A model generated the notes under the pieces. The model had not been told where the DNA came from. It saw nothing but the letters and a program-made list of their open reading frames with translations, and did no database searches. The position numbers and the translations under genes are program-made. 64,000 bases of DNA from an uncultured Candidatus Melainabacteria bacterium (GTDB lineage: Bacteria; Cyanobacteriota; Vampirovibrionia; Gastranaerophilales; Gastranaerophilaceae): positions 1-64,000 of the forward strand of contig CAKUZL010000003.1 of NCBI GenBank assembly GCA_934718085.1, read 5' to 3'. Below are positions 33,220 through 42,587 of this stretch, in pieces (the stretch's first letter is position 1; each line of letters begins with the position of its first letter).

Positions 33220-34881
33220 ATGAATATATTTTTTGGAAGCGGTATCTCGATAAATCGCAATTTCGGACCTCAAAGCAAGGCGGCGGTTACGACAAACCCG
33301 ATAAACCGGGAACAATCGACCTCGAAAACAATAGATTTGAATAAAATGCCGAATTATCGGTATCAACTGTCGTTCGGTGCGATGAATATTGAAACTTTCG
33401 CAAAAATGCGAACATTGACTAGTCAAGAAAAGTATGATTTTCAAGATTTGTTGAAGTTGTTTAAAGAACTTTCTTTGACGGCGCAAAAAAATGTGAAGGG
33501 TTTGGTCGAAAGACTTAAAAAAGACGGAGTATCTCTTGAAAAATACCTGCCGGCATGCGTCGAACAAGAAGACTTATTTTATCAAAATCCCGAAACTGTC
33601 GAATCGAGAGTAAACGGATTGGTTGAAAAGTTTGAAGGAGACGGAGTGACACGTGAAACGATGCTGAAAGCAAGTCTTAAGGCACCTTCGTTATTTTATC
33701 AAAAGCCCGAAACAATAGAATCGAACGTAAACGGATTGGTTGAAAAGTTTGCAACGGAGGGTGTGAAACGAAAAGATATTGTGGATGCATATCTTTCACA
33801 ACCTTCGTTATTTTGTCAAAAGCCCGAAACAATAGAAGCGAACGTAAACGGATTTGTTAAAAGGTTTGAAGGGGACGGAGTAACACGTGAAGCGATGGTG
33901 AAAGCATGTCTTTCTCAACCTCAGTTATTTTATCAAAATCCCGAAACTGTCGAATCGAGAGTAAACGGATTGGTTGAAAAGTTTGAAGGAGACGGAGTGA
34001 CACGTGAAACGATGCTGAAAGCATGTCTTAAGGCACCTTCGTTATTTACTCGTGATCCCGAAACGATCGAATCGAACGTAAACGGATTGGTTGAAAAGTT
34101 TGAAGGAGACGGAGTGACACGTGAAGCGATGCTGAAAGCATGTCTTTCTCAACCTTCGTTATTTTGTCTAAAGCCCGAAACAGTCGAATCGAACGTAAAC
34201 GGTTTTGTTGAGAGGTTTAAAGGAGACGGAGTGACACGTGAAGCGATGGTAATTGCATGTCTTAATGCTACTTCGTTATTTTATCAAAAGCCCGAAACAA
34301 TAGAATCGAACGTAAACGGTTTTGTTGAGAGGTTTAAAGGAGACGGAGTGACCCGTGAAACGATGGTAAATGCATGTCTTTCACAACCTTCGTTATTTTA
34401 TCGAGATCCCGAAACGATAGAATCGAACGTAAACGGATTGGTTGAAAGATTTGCAGATATGGGATTAACCCGGGGAAAAACGTTGGAAGCTTATTTAAAA
34501 TCGCCTACGTTATTAACGTTTAGCCCTGCTACCGTAGCGGAACATATAAAAGCATATATGTACGCCGATAACAATTTGGGGTTGGAATGTGCTTTGAAAA
34601 AACCTTTGACAGTTTCAACTTCTTTAATATATTTGAGACAAATTGTTTTGCCGAAACTGAAAATTCAGTGTCCGGAGGTTAAGTGGAATAAATGGTTAGG
34701 GTTGAAAGGTCAAATCAAAAAGTATTTTAAAGCTCATCCCGACAAGCAGGTTGTCGTGACCGCAAAAGAGGGCGAGATGAAAGAGAATTTCATCAAAACT
34801 ATTCGCGAATATTGCAAAAAAGACCTCGGTCGCGAAGACGCAATCTTAATTATCGACAAATCCGCAAAAGCCGGAGCCTGA
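33220..34881 (+). CDS. 39-residue tandem-repeat protein, tentatively an mTERF-like alpha-solenoid
   Basis: A 553-residue protein. The N-terminal 65 residues are basic and contain YRYQLSFGAMN. From residue 121 there are eight exact 39-residue repeats (33580-34515), flanked by a degenerate repeat on each side. The consensus is PETIESNVNGLVEKFEGDGV + TREAMLKACLSQPSLF + two to three variable residues. Each unit predicts two or three helices with a Pro-x-Leu-Phe boundary, and the spacing L..L...GV...........P.LF resembles mitochondrial transcription terminator (mTERF) motifs. The C-terminal 120 residues are basic (KWNKWLGLKGQIKKYFKAHP). The start follows AAAAGGAG. Nucleic-acid binding is inference only. 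The variable pair just before PET (YQN, YQK, CQK, TRD, CLK, YRD) is where specificity could reside. Confidence 0.65.
   Translation: MNIFFGSGISINRNFGPQSKAAVTTNPINREQSTSKTIDLNKMPNYRYQLSFGAMNIETFAKMRTLTSQEKYDFQDLLKLFKELSLTAQKNVKGLVERLKKDGVSLEKYLPACVEQEDLFYQNPETVESRVNGLVEKFEGDGVTRETMLKASLKAPSLFYQKPETIESNVNGLVEKFATEGVKRKDIVDAYLSQPSLFCQKPETIEANVNGFVKRFEGDGVTREAMVKACLSQPQLFYQNPETVESRVNGLVEKFEGDGVTRETMLKACLKAPSLFTRDPETIESNVNGLVEKFEGDGVTREAMLKACLSQPSLFCLKPETVESNVNGFVERFKGDGVTREAMVIACLNATSLFYQKPETIESNVNGFVERFKGDGVTRETMVNACLSQPSLFYRDPETIESNVNGLVERFADMGLTRGKTLEAYLKSPTLLTFSPATVAEHIKAYMYADNNLGLECALKKPLTVSTSLIYLRQIVLPKLKIQCPEVKWNKWLGLKGQIKKYFKAHPDKQVVVTAKEGEMKENFIKTIREYCKKDLGREDAILIIDKSAKAGA
33580..34515 (+). 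repeat. Eight 117-bp in-frame tandem repeats
   Basis: Eight units of exactly 117 bp with no indels. Units 1 and 4 are almost identical at the DNA level over most of their length (AATCGAGAGTAAACGGATTG onward), as are units 5-7 in parts. This implies recent expansion or gene conversion, while unit 2 (ATEGVKRKDIVDAYLSQ) is more diverged. Confidence 0.9.
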
Positions 34882-34932
34882 GAAGTCGACCACAGGTTTG
34901 AAACAAAAAGGACGAAACGGTTTGCAATACAA

Positions 34933-34970
34933 AATACCTTCGTTTGTTAATTCAATCGAAGGTATTTTTT
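34933..34970. terminator. Bidirectional terminator between convergent genes
   Basis: Stem AATACCTTCG/CGAAGGTATT (34933-34942 with 34957-34966) has a 14-base loop and a T run on the plus side. The minus side continues TTGTATTG. It separates the repeat-protein gene from the AAA ATPase gene. Confidence 0.75.
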
Positions 34971-34978
34971 TGATGAGT

Positions 34979-36400
34979 TTAATTTGTTTGTCTTATTTTT
35001 GCGATATCTTGCCGTAATGTTTGTATTTCCGCAGTTGTTGCAGGTTTCGGGAAACTATCCATATGCTTTTCTATAGCGTCGATTATGTCGTCTACCGTTA
35101 CAGGCTGTCCTTGTGGTATTTCACCTTGTGCGTTTGGCGACAAATTCATTGCTGCGGAGTTTACGACGGCTTTTGTTTCTCTGAAAGCCGCGTTGTGGTC
35201 TTCTAAAAATTTACTTATTACCTTAACGTAAGGTGTGTTTTGGTCCTGAAGTTCAGGCACCGCACGATTTCCGAGAATTTTGTATGTATCTTCGAGTGCC
35301 ACTGCCTGTTGATCTTTCGTAGGAGTGCCGACTTCTATTTTTTTCTCAAATCTGCTCAACATTGCCGAGTCAAGTTCTTTTCCGTTAAGTTTTGCCAGTT
35401 TCGGATCTATTTCGAAGTTAGTTGCGCCGATTACTACGATATTATCTCTTTTGGCAAATCCATCTTCGAGAGCTTTTTTGTATACGTTCAGCAGATCGTT
35501 TGAATTCTTTCCGTTTATTCCGGTATCTTTCATCATTATTGTGTCTATTTCGTCCAAGAATACAAATATTCTGGGCATTTCGGGGATTTTTTTACCTTCT
35601 TGAGTTGCTTTTTCAACTGCTTGGGCAATTTTAACTTTGTCTTTGCTGTTTACAACTTCAGAACCGATAACTTTGCTCAGTTTTTCCAAATATTCGGCGT
35701 ACATCTTGTCTGCTTTTTCACAGATTTGATCAACCATCCTTTTGATTATTTTTTCACTCATTGAGCTGAAACAACTTTGCATTTGGTCTGTTTCAAGGTT
35801 TGCAAATAACGAGTCCGGGAACATCTTTGCGAGAGCTTTCGAAAAAGTCGATTTTCCCGTTCCCGGAGGTCCGTACAACAAAATTCCTTTTATTCCTCTT
35901 CCGCCTCTTTGAATTACTTCCCAAAAATCGGAAATAGTGATTTTTACTTCATTTAAACAATCCTTAAGTTTTTTTGGTAATGCCATTTGATCAATGGTTT
36001 TTTCATTGGAAAGATCTTCGAATTTTACGTTGCTTTCCTTAAGCAGCTCCTCTTCCATCGATTTAATGCTGTCTTTACCCTGCGATTCTGCTTGCTTTGA
36101 AGCTTTTTGCACCCCTTTTGTAACAGCTTCCGTAACGTTTTCAACTTTTTTTACAGCCGCTTCGGGTGCTTTTCTGCACATAAGCGCAATCGAAATTCCC
36201 AATGCCGTCAAGGAAGCGACGACAGATGCAATAATTCCCGTTTTTATCAAATTTTCGTTGCCGTCTTTCTTTTTTTCCGCAGACAAGTCAACCGTGTCCT
36301 TTCCCGCAGGAGGCAGAACTCTTAAATATTGGGGTCTTTGCATAGACCTACCGTCAATGTATTTAGGTATTTTATCCTGAATATCAGGTGCTTGCAGCAT
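34979..36400 (-). CDS. Membrane-anchored single AAA ATPase
   Basis: A 473-residue protein. A short N-terminal leader ends in LPPAGKDTVDLSAEKKK, then comes one transmembrane helix (about residues 50-72, TGIIASVVASLTALGISIAL). The AAA module has Walker A GPPGTGKS (about 177-184), Walker B IFVFLDEIDTI, sensor 1 VVIGATNFEID and arginine-finger-like SRFEKKIEVGTP. Overall it resembles FtsH/spastin-type AAA domains but has no protease HExxH. The C-terminal helical region ends at TLRQDIAKIRQTN. A remodeller of membrane or surface proteins is likely, partners unknown. It has its own transcription unit. Confidence 0.75.
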   Translation of the reverse strand: MLQAPDIQDKIPKYIDGRSMQRPQYLRVLPPAGKDTVDLSAEKKKDGNENLIKTGIIASVVASLTALGISIALMCRKAPEAAVKKVENVTEAVTKGVQKASKQAESQGKDSIKSMEEELLKESNVKFEDLSNEKTIDQMALPKKLKDCLNEVKITISDFWEVIQRGGRGIKGILLYGPPGTGKSTFSKALAKMFPDSLFANLETDQMQSCFSSMSEKIIKRMVDQICEKADKMYAEYLEKLSKVIGSEVVNSKDKVKIAQAVEKATQEGKKIPEMPRIFVFLDEIDTIMMKDTGINGKNSNDLLNVYKKALEDGFAKRDNIVVIGATNFEIDPKLAKLNGKELDSAMLSRFEKKIEVGTPTKDQQAVALEDTYKILGNRAVPELQDQNTPYVKVISKFLEDHNAAFRETKAVVNSAAMNLSPNAQGEIPQGQPVTVDDIIDAIEKHMDSFPKPATTAEIQTLRQDIAKIRQTN

Positions 36401-36580
36401 GTTTTTTAACCTTTCTCATATCACTATATGCTTTATTAAAAACAATTCCGGTAATGATATTGCTTTTTTTTCGGGTGAAAATTAATAAAACTTTACAAAG
36501 TTGCTTCTTATTTCACGGTTAAAAATATTTGTCGCCGAGAACGAACTCATTTGTGTCGTAGTTTTTCGCTCGCGTCGGTT

Positions 36581-36710
36581 TGCGAGGTGCGAGGTGCAAG
36601 GTGCAAGGTGCAAGGTGCGAGGTGCGAGGTGCGAGGTGCGAGGTGCAAGGTGCGAGGTGCGAGGTGCGAGGTGCGAGGTGCGAGGTGCGAGGTGCGAGGT
36701 GCGAGGTGCA
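36581..36710. repeat. 18-copy heptamer tandem repeat (TGCGAGG/TGCAAGG)
   Basis: Eighteen contiguous 7-bp units, each TGCGAGG or TGCAAGG (units 3-5 and 10 carry A), then TGCA. It lies between the AAA ATPase promoter region and the tuf terminator. Since 7 is not a multiple of 3 and the unit has no stop codon, it creates open frames of HLAPRTS-like heptapeptides on the minus strand; those are not genes. The remaining spacer from 36401 to 36580 shows nothing I can name. Confidence 0.95.
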
Positions 36711-36718
36711 ATTCTCAA

Positions 36719-36753
36719 TAAAAAACAACCGCTCTTTTTCAAGAGCGATTGTT
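36719..36753 (-). terminator. Terminator after tuf
   Basis: Long stem AACAACCGCTCTT/AAGAGCGATTGTT (36724-36736 with 36741-36753, one C-A mismatch, loop TTTC on plus), followed on the minus strand by TTTTTTATTG. Confidence 0.85.
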
Positions 36754-36791
36754 TCGTTTGTTTGTTTGTGAATTTATCGTCAGTTCGTGAA

Positions 36792-38000
<1,209 letters not shown>

Positions 38001-38066
38001 GAGATTAATCTCCTTTTCTGTACTATCGTATATTTTCCTATTGTATATTATAGGTCCGTTAAAATA

Positions 38067-38138
38067 AGCCTTTGACGGGATTTGAACCCGTGGCCTCTCC
38101 CTTACCAAGGGAGTGCGCTACCCCTGCGCCACAAAGGC
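38067..38138 (-). tRNA. tRNA-Thr (GGT)
   Basis: Acceptor GCCTTTG/CAAAGGC, anticodon arm CTCCC-TTGGTAA-GGGAG with anticodon GGT, T arm ACGGG TTCAAAT CCCGT. No CCA encoded. It sits 66 bases upstream of tuf. Confidence 0.9.
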
Positions 38139-38153
38139 TTGTTTTAAAAAGTT

Positions 38154-38236
38154 TGGGCAGAGGTGGATTCGAACCACCGTAGTCTCGCGACGGCAGATTT
38201 ACAGTCTGCTCCCTTTAGCCACTCGGGCATCTACCC
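38154..38236 (-). tRNA. tRNA-Tyr (GTA)
   Basis: A class II tRNA with a long variable arm (CGTCGCGAGACTACG). Acceptor GGGTAGA/TCTGCCC, anticodon arm GCAGA-CTGTAAA-TCTGC with anticodon GTA. No CCA encoded. Confidence 0.93.
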
Positions 38237-38261
38237 ATATTCTTTTGTAAATGTGCTTATC

Positions 38262-38333
38262 AGCCGGTGATAGGAATCGAACCTACAACCTACGGTTTAC
38301 AAAACCGTTGCTCTACCGTTGAGCTACACCGGC
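38262..38333 (-). tRNA. tRNA-Thr (TGT)
   Basis: Acceptor GCCGGTG/CACCGGC, anticodon arm ACGGT-TTTGTAA-ACCGT with anticodon TGT, T arm GTAGG TTCGATT CCTAT. It is the first gene of the tRNA-tuf unit. No CCA encoded. Confidence 0.93.
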
Positions 38334-38368
38334 ATGTTCGCCTTAGAGCTGAATTGCTCTTCTCTGAT

Positions 38369-38397
38369 ATAATATTAAGGACAAGACCGATTGTCAA
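38369..38397 (-). promoter_or_regulatory. Promoter of the tRNA-Thr/Tyr/Thr-tuf operon
   Basis: On the minus strand TTGACA (38397-38392), a 17-base spacer, and TATTAT (38374-38369). Transcription would start near 38362, about 28 bases before the first tRNA. Confidence 0.8.
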
Positions 38398-38476
38398 GTC
38401 TTTTAATCCTACCGGTATTTCTTTTTGTATTTCTTTGTGGTATCATTCCCCCTGTAAATACTCAAGGAGGTGCTTT

Positions 38477-38800
38477 ATGTCTGAAATTCGCGAAATTAAC
38501 GATGCCGATTTCGAATCCGTCGTTTCTTCCGATAACATCGTTGTTGTCGATTTTTTTGCTCCCTGGTGCGGTCCCTGTCGAAAAATCTCGGGAATTGTTG
38601 CCGAAATCGCTTCGGAGTTTGAAAATTCCGTCGACGTCGTAAAATTGAATATCGACGAAAATCTTCAAACCGCTAAAAAATATACTATCAGCAGTATTCC
38701 GACAATTTTGGTGTTCAAAAACGGTGAACCGTGTGAAAGATTGGTCGGCATGATTTCAAAATCGGCGTTAAAAGACGTTGTTGCAAAAACTTTACAATAA
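38477..38800 (+). CDS. trxA: Thioredoxin
   Basis: A 107-residue thioredoxin with the redox motif FFAPWCGPCRK (WCGPC) and the cis-Pro loop SSIPTILVFKNGE. A general cytoplasmic disulphide reductant. AAGGAGG precedes ATG 38477 by seven bases; the 70-residue longer frame reads through tRNA sequence. A terminator follows. Confidence 0.95.
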   Translation: MSEIREINDADFESVVSSDNIVVVDFFAPWCGPCRKISGIVAEIASEFENSVDVVKLNIDENLQTAKKYTISSIPTILVFKNGEPCERLVGMISKSALKDVVAKTLQ

Positions 38801-38830
38801 TTGTTTATCATAAATTTTTTTGACAAAATA

Positions 38831-38860
38831 AAAACTCCCGGAAAAAGGGAGTTTTATTGT
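38831..38860 (+). terminator. Terminator after trxA
   Basis: Stem AAAACTCCC/GGGAGTTTT (38831-38839 with 38847-38855) then ATTGTTTTTG. The A-rich left side also gives a T run on the minus strand for the convergent phosphodiesterase gene. Confidence 0.85.
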
Positions 38861-38875
38861 TTTTGCATAATTTTT

Positions 38876-39628
38876 TTATTTTTGCGGATATCTTGTCGTC
38901 GTTCCTTTGAGCATGCCCGCAAGTTGTTCGCAACCGTCAAAACCTCTTGCGGTCAGCTTTTTTGCCGCCGTATCCGTATCATAGTCGACGAGTCGGTGTT
39001 CTATTTCGAAATCGCCGTTTTCTCCTATATTAAGCGAGGCGTAGCATGATTTCGGAACTTCCGCGAACGGACGTCCGACACTGCCGACGTTTACGACGGT
39101 TTGGTTGGTGTTTGTCACGTAACCGCAGGGGACATGCGTGTGTCCGCAAAAAATAATATCTGCTTTTTCGCCTTTTATAATTTCTTCGATTTTCTCGGGG
39201 CTAAGGTCCGGAGTTATGTTTTCGTCGTTGCGTCTCGGCGAACCGTGCACCAACAAAATATTTACTCCGTTTTCGCGAATTTCCTTTCTTTCGGGCAGCG
39301 ACGCGAGAAAAATTTTGTTTTTATCCGTCAATTCCTTTAAATCCGCCTCGTAAGCCGATGCCATAATCGGAACATTCTCTTTTAATTTATTCAAAAATCC
39401 TTCGTCGAACGTTCCGAGTTTTTGATCGGTATTACCCTGAATAAGCTCGAAATTTTCGTTTTCTGACATTTTTTCGATTCTTTCGACGGTTTTATGCGGT
39501 TCGGGGCCTGCCATAGCCAAATCTCCCAGGCAAAAAATCTTGTCGTGAGCTTGATTTTTAATGTCTTTTAAAACAGCGTCAAGAGCCTCGTTGTTACCAT
39601 GAATATCGGAAATTATCGCAATTTTCAT
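38876..39628 (-). CDS. Calcineurin-like metallophosphoesterase (YfcE/MJ0936-like)
   Basis: A 250-residue metal-dependent phosphoesterase. Metal ligands are visible in order: DIHGN (residues 8-12), CLGDLAMAGP, IQGNTD, LLVHGSPRR and FCGHTHVP. The substrate is probably a phosphodiester but cannot be read from sequence. AAAGGTGA precedes ATG. It is divergent from ispG across a 40-base gap. Confidence 0.87.
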   Translation of the reverse strand: MKIAIISDIHGNNEALDAVLKDIKNQAHDKIFCLGDLAMAGPEPHKTVERIEKMSENENFELIQGNTDQKLGTFDEGFLNKLKENVPIMASAYEADLKELTDKNKIFLASLPERKEIRENGVNILLVHGSPRRNDENITPDLSPEKIEEIIKGEKADIIFCGHTHVPCGYVTNTNQTVVNVGSVGRPFAEVPKSCYASLNIGENGDFEIEHRLVDYDTDTAAKKLTARGFDGCEQLAGMLKGTTTRYPQK

Positions 39629-39650
39629 TTTTGTTCACCTTTCGTTTTTA

Positions 39651-39659
39651 TGTTATAAT
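39651..39659 (+). promoter_or_regulatory. Extended -10 promoter just upstream of ispG
   Basis: TGTTATAAT (extended -10, TATAAT at 39654-39659) ends nine bases before the ispG ATG, and no Shine-Dalgarno is present. The mRNA leader would be at most two to four bases. Confidence 0.6.
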
Positions 39660-39668
39660 TAAATTATC

Positions 39669-40721
39669 ATGATTATAAGAAGAAATACAAAGAAAATTTT
39701 TGTCGGAAACGTTCCTGTCGGCGGAGACTCTCCGATAACGGTGCAATCGATGTGCAATACCGATACTCGAAATGTCGAAGCAACGATTGCTCAAATCCGC
39801 GAACTTACCGATACGGGTTGCGAAATCGTCAGAGTTGCCGTATTGAATAAGGATGCCGCCGCAGCTGTCGAACAAATCGTCAGAAAATCGCCGATTCCGG
39901 TTGTTGCGGACATTCACTTCGATTACAGACTCGCGCTGACTTGCATTCAAAACGGCGTTGCCGCTCTCAGAATCAATCCCGGAAACATCGGTCGTGACGA
40001 AAACGTTAAAAAAGTCACGGACGAAGCAAAAGCTGCGGGAATTCCCTTAAGAATAGGCATAAACGGAGGTTCTCTCGAAAAAGAATTTGCTGCTTTGGAC
40101 ATTCCGCTTCCCGAAAAAATGCTTAAAAGCGCGATGAGGCATGTAAAAATTCTCGAGGACAACGATTTTTCGGACATTGTAATATCGTTAAAATCAAGTG
40201 ACGTGCTTTCGACAATCGAGGCTTATCGTCTTGCGGCAAAATTCGTCGATTATCCGTTTCATCTGGGCGTTACCGAGGCCGGAACCTTGAAAGGCGGTTT
40301 AATTAAATCTTCCGTCGGCTTGGGAACTTTGCTCGCCGAAGGCATCGGCGATACGATAAGAGTTTCGTTGACCGAAAACCCCGTCGAAGAAGTTAAAGCG
40401 GGCTTTTCAATATTAAAATCGCTCGGGCTTCGAAAAAAAGGCGTAAACTTTGTATCCTGCCCGACTTGCGGACGTTGCGGAATCGACCTTATTTCTCTCG
40501 CGAAAAATGTCGAAAAACGATTTGAAAATTACGATAAAAACATAACGATTGCGGTCATGGGTTGTCCGGTAAACGGCCCCGGAGAAGCAAAGCATGCCGA
40601 TTTCGGAATTGCAGGCGCAAACGGCGAAGGGTATATTTTCAAAAAAGGCGAAATCGTTTTGCGTGTGAAGGAAGACATGCTTCTCGACGAATTTGAAAAA
40701 CTTGTAAAATCCGAAGCCTGA
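39669..40721 (+). CDS. ispG: (E)-4-hydroxy-3-methylbut-2-enyl-diphosphate synthase
   Basis: IspG (GcpE), the iron-sulphur enzyme that reduces MEcPP to HMBPP in the non-mevalonate isoprenoid pathway. At 350 residues, the N-terminal barrel has VQSMCNTDTRN, ADIHFDYRLAL and LRINPGNIG. The cluster ligands are in VSCPTCGRCGID and GCPVNGPGEAKHADFG. It is monocistronic and apparently read from a near-leaderless mRNA. Confidence 0.95.
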   Translation: MIIRRNTKKIFVGNVPVGGDSPITVQSMCNTDTRNVEATIAQIRELTDTGCEIVRVAVLNKDAAAAVEQIVRKSPIPVVADIHFDYRLALTCIQNGVAALRINPGNIGRDENVKKVTDEAKAAGIPLRIGINGGSLEKEFAALDIPLPEKMLKSAMRHVKILEDNDFSDIVISLKSSDVLSTIEAYRLAAKFVDYPFHLGVTEAGTLKGGLIKSSVGLGTLLAEGIGDTIRVSLTENPVEEVKAGFSILKSLGLRKKGVNFVSCPTCGRCGIDLISLAKNVEKRFENYDKNITIAVMGCPVNGPGEAKHADFGIAGANGEGYIFKKGEIVLRVKEDMLLDEFEKLVKSEA

Positions 40722-40790
40722 AAAATACATTTTTTGTATGTGGTTAAGCTTTTTTTGACCCGGTAAACTTTCATATAAAAGAGGTTGAAT

Positions 40791-41096
40791 ATGAAAAAAT
40801 TTTTGTTTTTGACGGTTATGTTTCTGGCGGCGGGTGTTGCGGCGCAAGCGTACGTTGATTCTTCGCACACGATGACGGAACAATATATGTTGAATACCGG
40901 GTATTCGCGTGAAATCGTTAAGATGTCGAACGTAGCGAACCACGACGTATACGCACCCACGGACGACGAAAGATTTGCGAAAACTCCGAAAAGACTTTTA
41001 AAAATGATTTGGAGAAAAATCGACCCGATGGCATTTCCCGACGAAAACTACGTATGGCATGACATCGAGTATTATCCGAGTTTTTACGACTATTAA
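40791..41096 (+). CDS. Small secreted protein, unknown function
   Basis: A 101-residue protein with a clear signal peptide (MKKFLFLTVMFLAAGVAAQA) and a mature part rich in Tyr, Asp and Pro (YMLNTGYSREIVKMSNVANH, VWHDIEYYPSFYDY). No family recognised. AAAGAGG precedes ATG 40791 by seven bases; a TTG two codons earlier is less likely. Confidence 0.7.
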   Translation: MKKFLFLTVMFLAAGVAAQAYVDSSHTMTEQYMLNTGYSREIVKMSNVANHDVYAPTDDERFAKTPKRLLKMIWRKIDPMAFPDENYVWHDIEYYPSFYDY

Positions 41097-41130
41097 TAAA
41101 ATATCAATATGTGTGTGTTTGTGTAACAGA

Positions 41131-41159
41131 AAAATGTCGAAAATTTCGGCATTTTTTTT
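41131..41159. terminator. Bidirectional terminator between the small secreted gene and the nuo genes
   Basis: Stem AATGTCGAA/TTCGGCATT (one G-T pair) with T8 on the plus side and T5 on the minus side. It serves the gene at 40791 and probably nuoN, whose stop lies three bases away. Confidence 0.75.
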
Positions 41160-41161
41160 GT

Positions 41162-42583
41162 TTATATTCCCGCTGCGCACGTATTTGCAAGGCTTTTCAA
41201 TGTTTCGGGCAGTAAAAATATTGCCGTCGTGAGAACGGCGCATATAAGCGGAATAAGTCCGTATCCGCGTTGTTTTTTCAAAATCGGCATAAACGAAGGT
41301 TTTTCGAAAAATATTTTTAATATTTTGATGTACGAAAAAAATCCGACCGGAATCAGCAGCAGCAGAGGAATAAGAGCGAAAATTCCCGAACCGTCGGGGC
41401 TTATTACGCTCAAAAACAAAAAGATTTTTGCCCAAAATCCGGAAGTCGGAGGAAATCCGATTAATGCGGTCAAAAATACGGTAAAAGCTGCGGTTTGCAA
41501 CGGATAGTTTTTTGCCGTTCCCGCGTATGCACCGATTTTGTCCGAACGTTCAATCGTGAAGAACTTGTATGCGACGCACCATGCTCCGAATACGGCGATA
41601 ACGTGGCAAACCGTTCCGAATATCAACGCGGCGATTCCGTCCGTCGAAAAATTCCCGAGGGCGGCAAGCAAAAATCCGCAGTCGGCAATCGCAAGGTGTG
41701 TCAAAAATCTTTTTGCGCTCGATTCTCCGAGAGCCGAAACGTACCCGAAAAATATTGTTATTATCGACAGCAAAATGATGAAGCGTCCGACCGACGGAGT
41801 GCCGGAGAAAATTCCTGAGCAGATTTGCGCGGTGATGCCAAACCCCGCGGCGACGGGAACGGTCGTTAAAAACGCACATATCGGAAATGTCGTTCCTTCA
41901 CAGATGTTGGGTAAAATATTTGAAAACGGTAAACATCCGATTTTCATTGTTAATCCCGTCAGAACAAGGATTTGAGCAAAATTGAACAACGGTGTCGAAG
42001 TTCCCGGGAAGTATGCAAGTTGCAGTACCGAAAAATTCAATTCTCCGCAAATCGCGTAAATATAAGAAATTCCGGCAAGCAAAAATCCCGTTGCGACGGT
42101 CGAGGTCACAAAATATTTGAACGCCGTTTCTTTGGCGATTTTTTTATTCTTGTAAGAAATCAGCCAAAAACACGATATCGAAAGAATTTCGCCGCATACA
42201 AAAACCACGGTGAAATCTTGCGCCGATACGAGCATCATTGCCGCAAAAACCGCCGCGAGAATAAGGTTGTAGTACTCGTAAGTTTTGTACCTTACGTGTT
42301 TTGTGTGACCCGTGAAAATTACCGTAAATATCGCGCAAACAATAATAATTATTTTAAACAAAATCGTAAACGGGGTTTGAATAAACAGGTTGCAGTCGGA
42401 CGCGCCCGCCGTGCTTGTGAACGAGAATGAGCATGCCGTCGCCAAAAGTCCGTATAACGTTGTTTTTGAAGCCAATTCTCCCGATTTGTCCGCGCCGAAT
42501 CCCGATAAAAGCGTGTTTATGACGATAAATATCGCCGTGATTATTTCCTGTATGAAAAAGCTTCCCGAAAAGATATTTATCAT
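41162..42583 (-). CDS. nuoN: Complex I membrane subunit NuoN (variant)
   Basis: A 473-residue antiporter-like subunit with about 14 helices. By eye against E. coli NuoN: the TM5 glutamate is kept (VCGEILSISCFWL), as are the TM7 lysine (TMKIGCLPF, with the following His replaced by Ser), the TM10-type lysine (SSAKRFLTH) and a C-terminal lysine (GFWAKIFLF). The broken-helix lysine of the SVxPKxAxF-type motif is replaced (LTTVPVAAGFG). It forms part of the proton-pumping arm of NADH:quinone oxidoreductase or a related membrane module. It lies four bases after nuoM. Confidence 0.85.
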   Translation of the reverse strand: MINIFSGSFFIQEIITAIFIVINTLLSGFGADKSGELASKTTLYGLLATACSFSFTSTAGASDCNLFIQTPFTILFKIIIIVCAIFTVIFTGHTKHVRYKTYEYYNLILAAVFAAMMLVSAQDFTVVFVCGEILSISCFWLISYKNKKIAKETAFKYFVTSTVATGFLLAGISYIYAICGELNFSVLQLAYFPGTSTPLFNFAQILVLTGLTMKIGCLPFSNILPNICEGTTFPICAFLTTVPVAAGFGITAQICSGIFSGTPSVGRFIILLSIITIFFGYVSALGESSAKRFLTHLAIADCGFLLAALGNFSTDGIAALIFGTVCHVIAVFGAWCVAYKFFTIERSDKIGAYAGTAKNYPLQTAAFTVFLTALIGFPPTSGFWAKIFLFLSVISPDGSGIFALIPLLLLIPVGFFSYIKILKIFFEKPSFMPILKKQRGYGLIPLICAVLTTAIFLLPETLKSLANTCAAGI

Positions 42584-42587
42584 TGAT

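Noticed and set aside
32980..33567. A 195-codon minus-strand frame spanning the spacer and the start of the repeat gene
   Set aside because: No Shine-Dalgarno, odd composition, and it overlaps a gene with a strong start signal.
33580..34515. Regular 117-bp repeats considered as a CRISPR-like array
   Set aside because: Repeats are contiguous without unique spacers and keep one reading frame; they are protein repeats.
38001..38108. N-terminal extension of tuf
   Set aside because: It reads through the tRNA-Thr gene; EF-Tu homology starts at 38000 after AGGAG.
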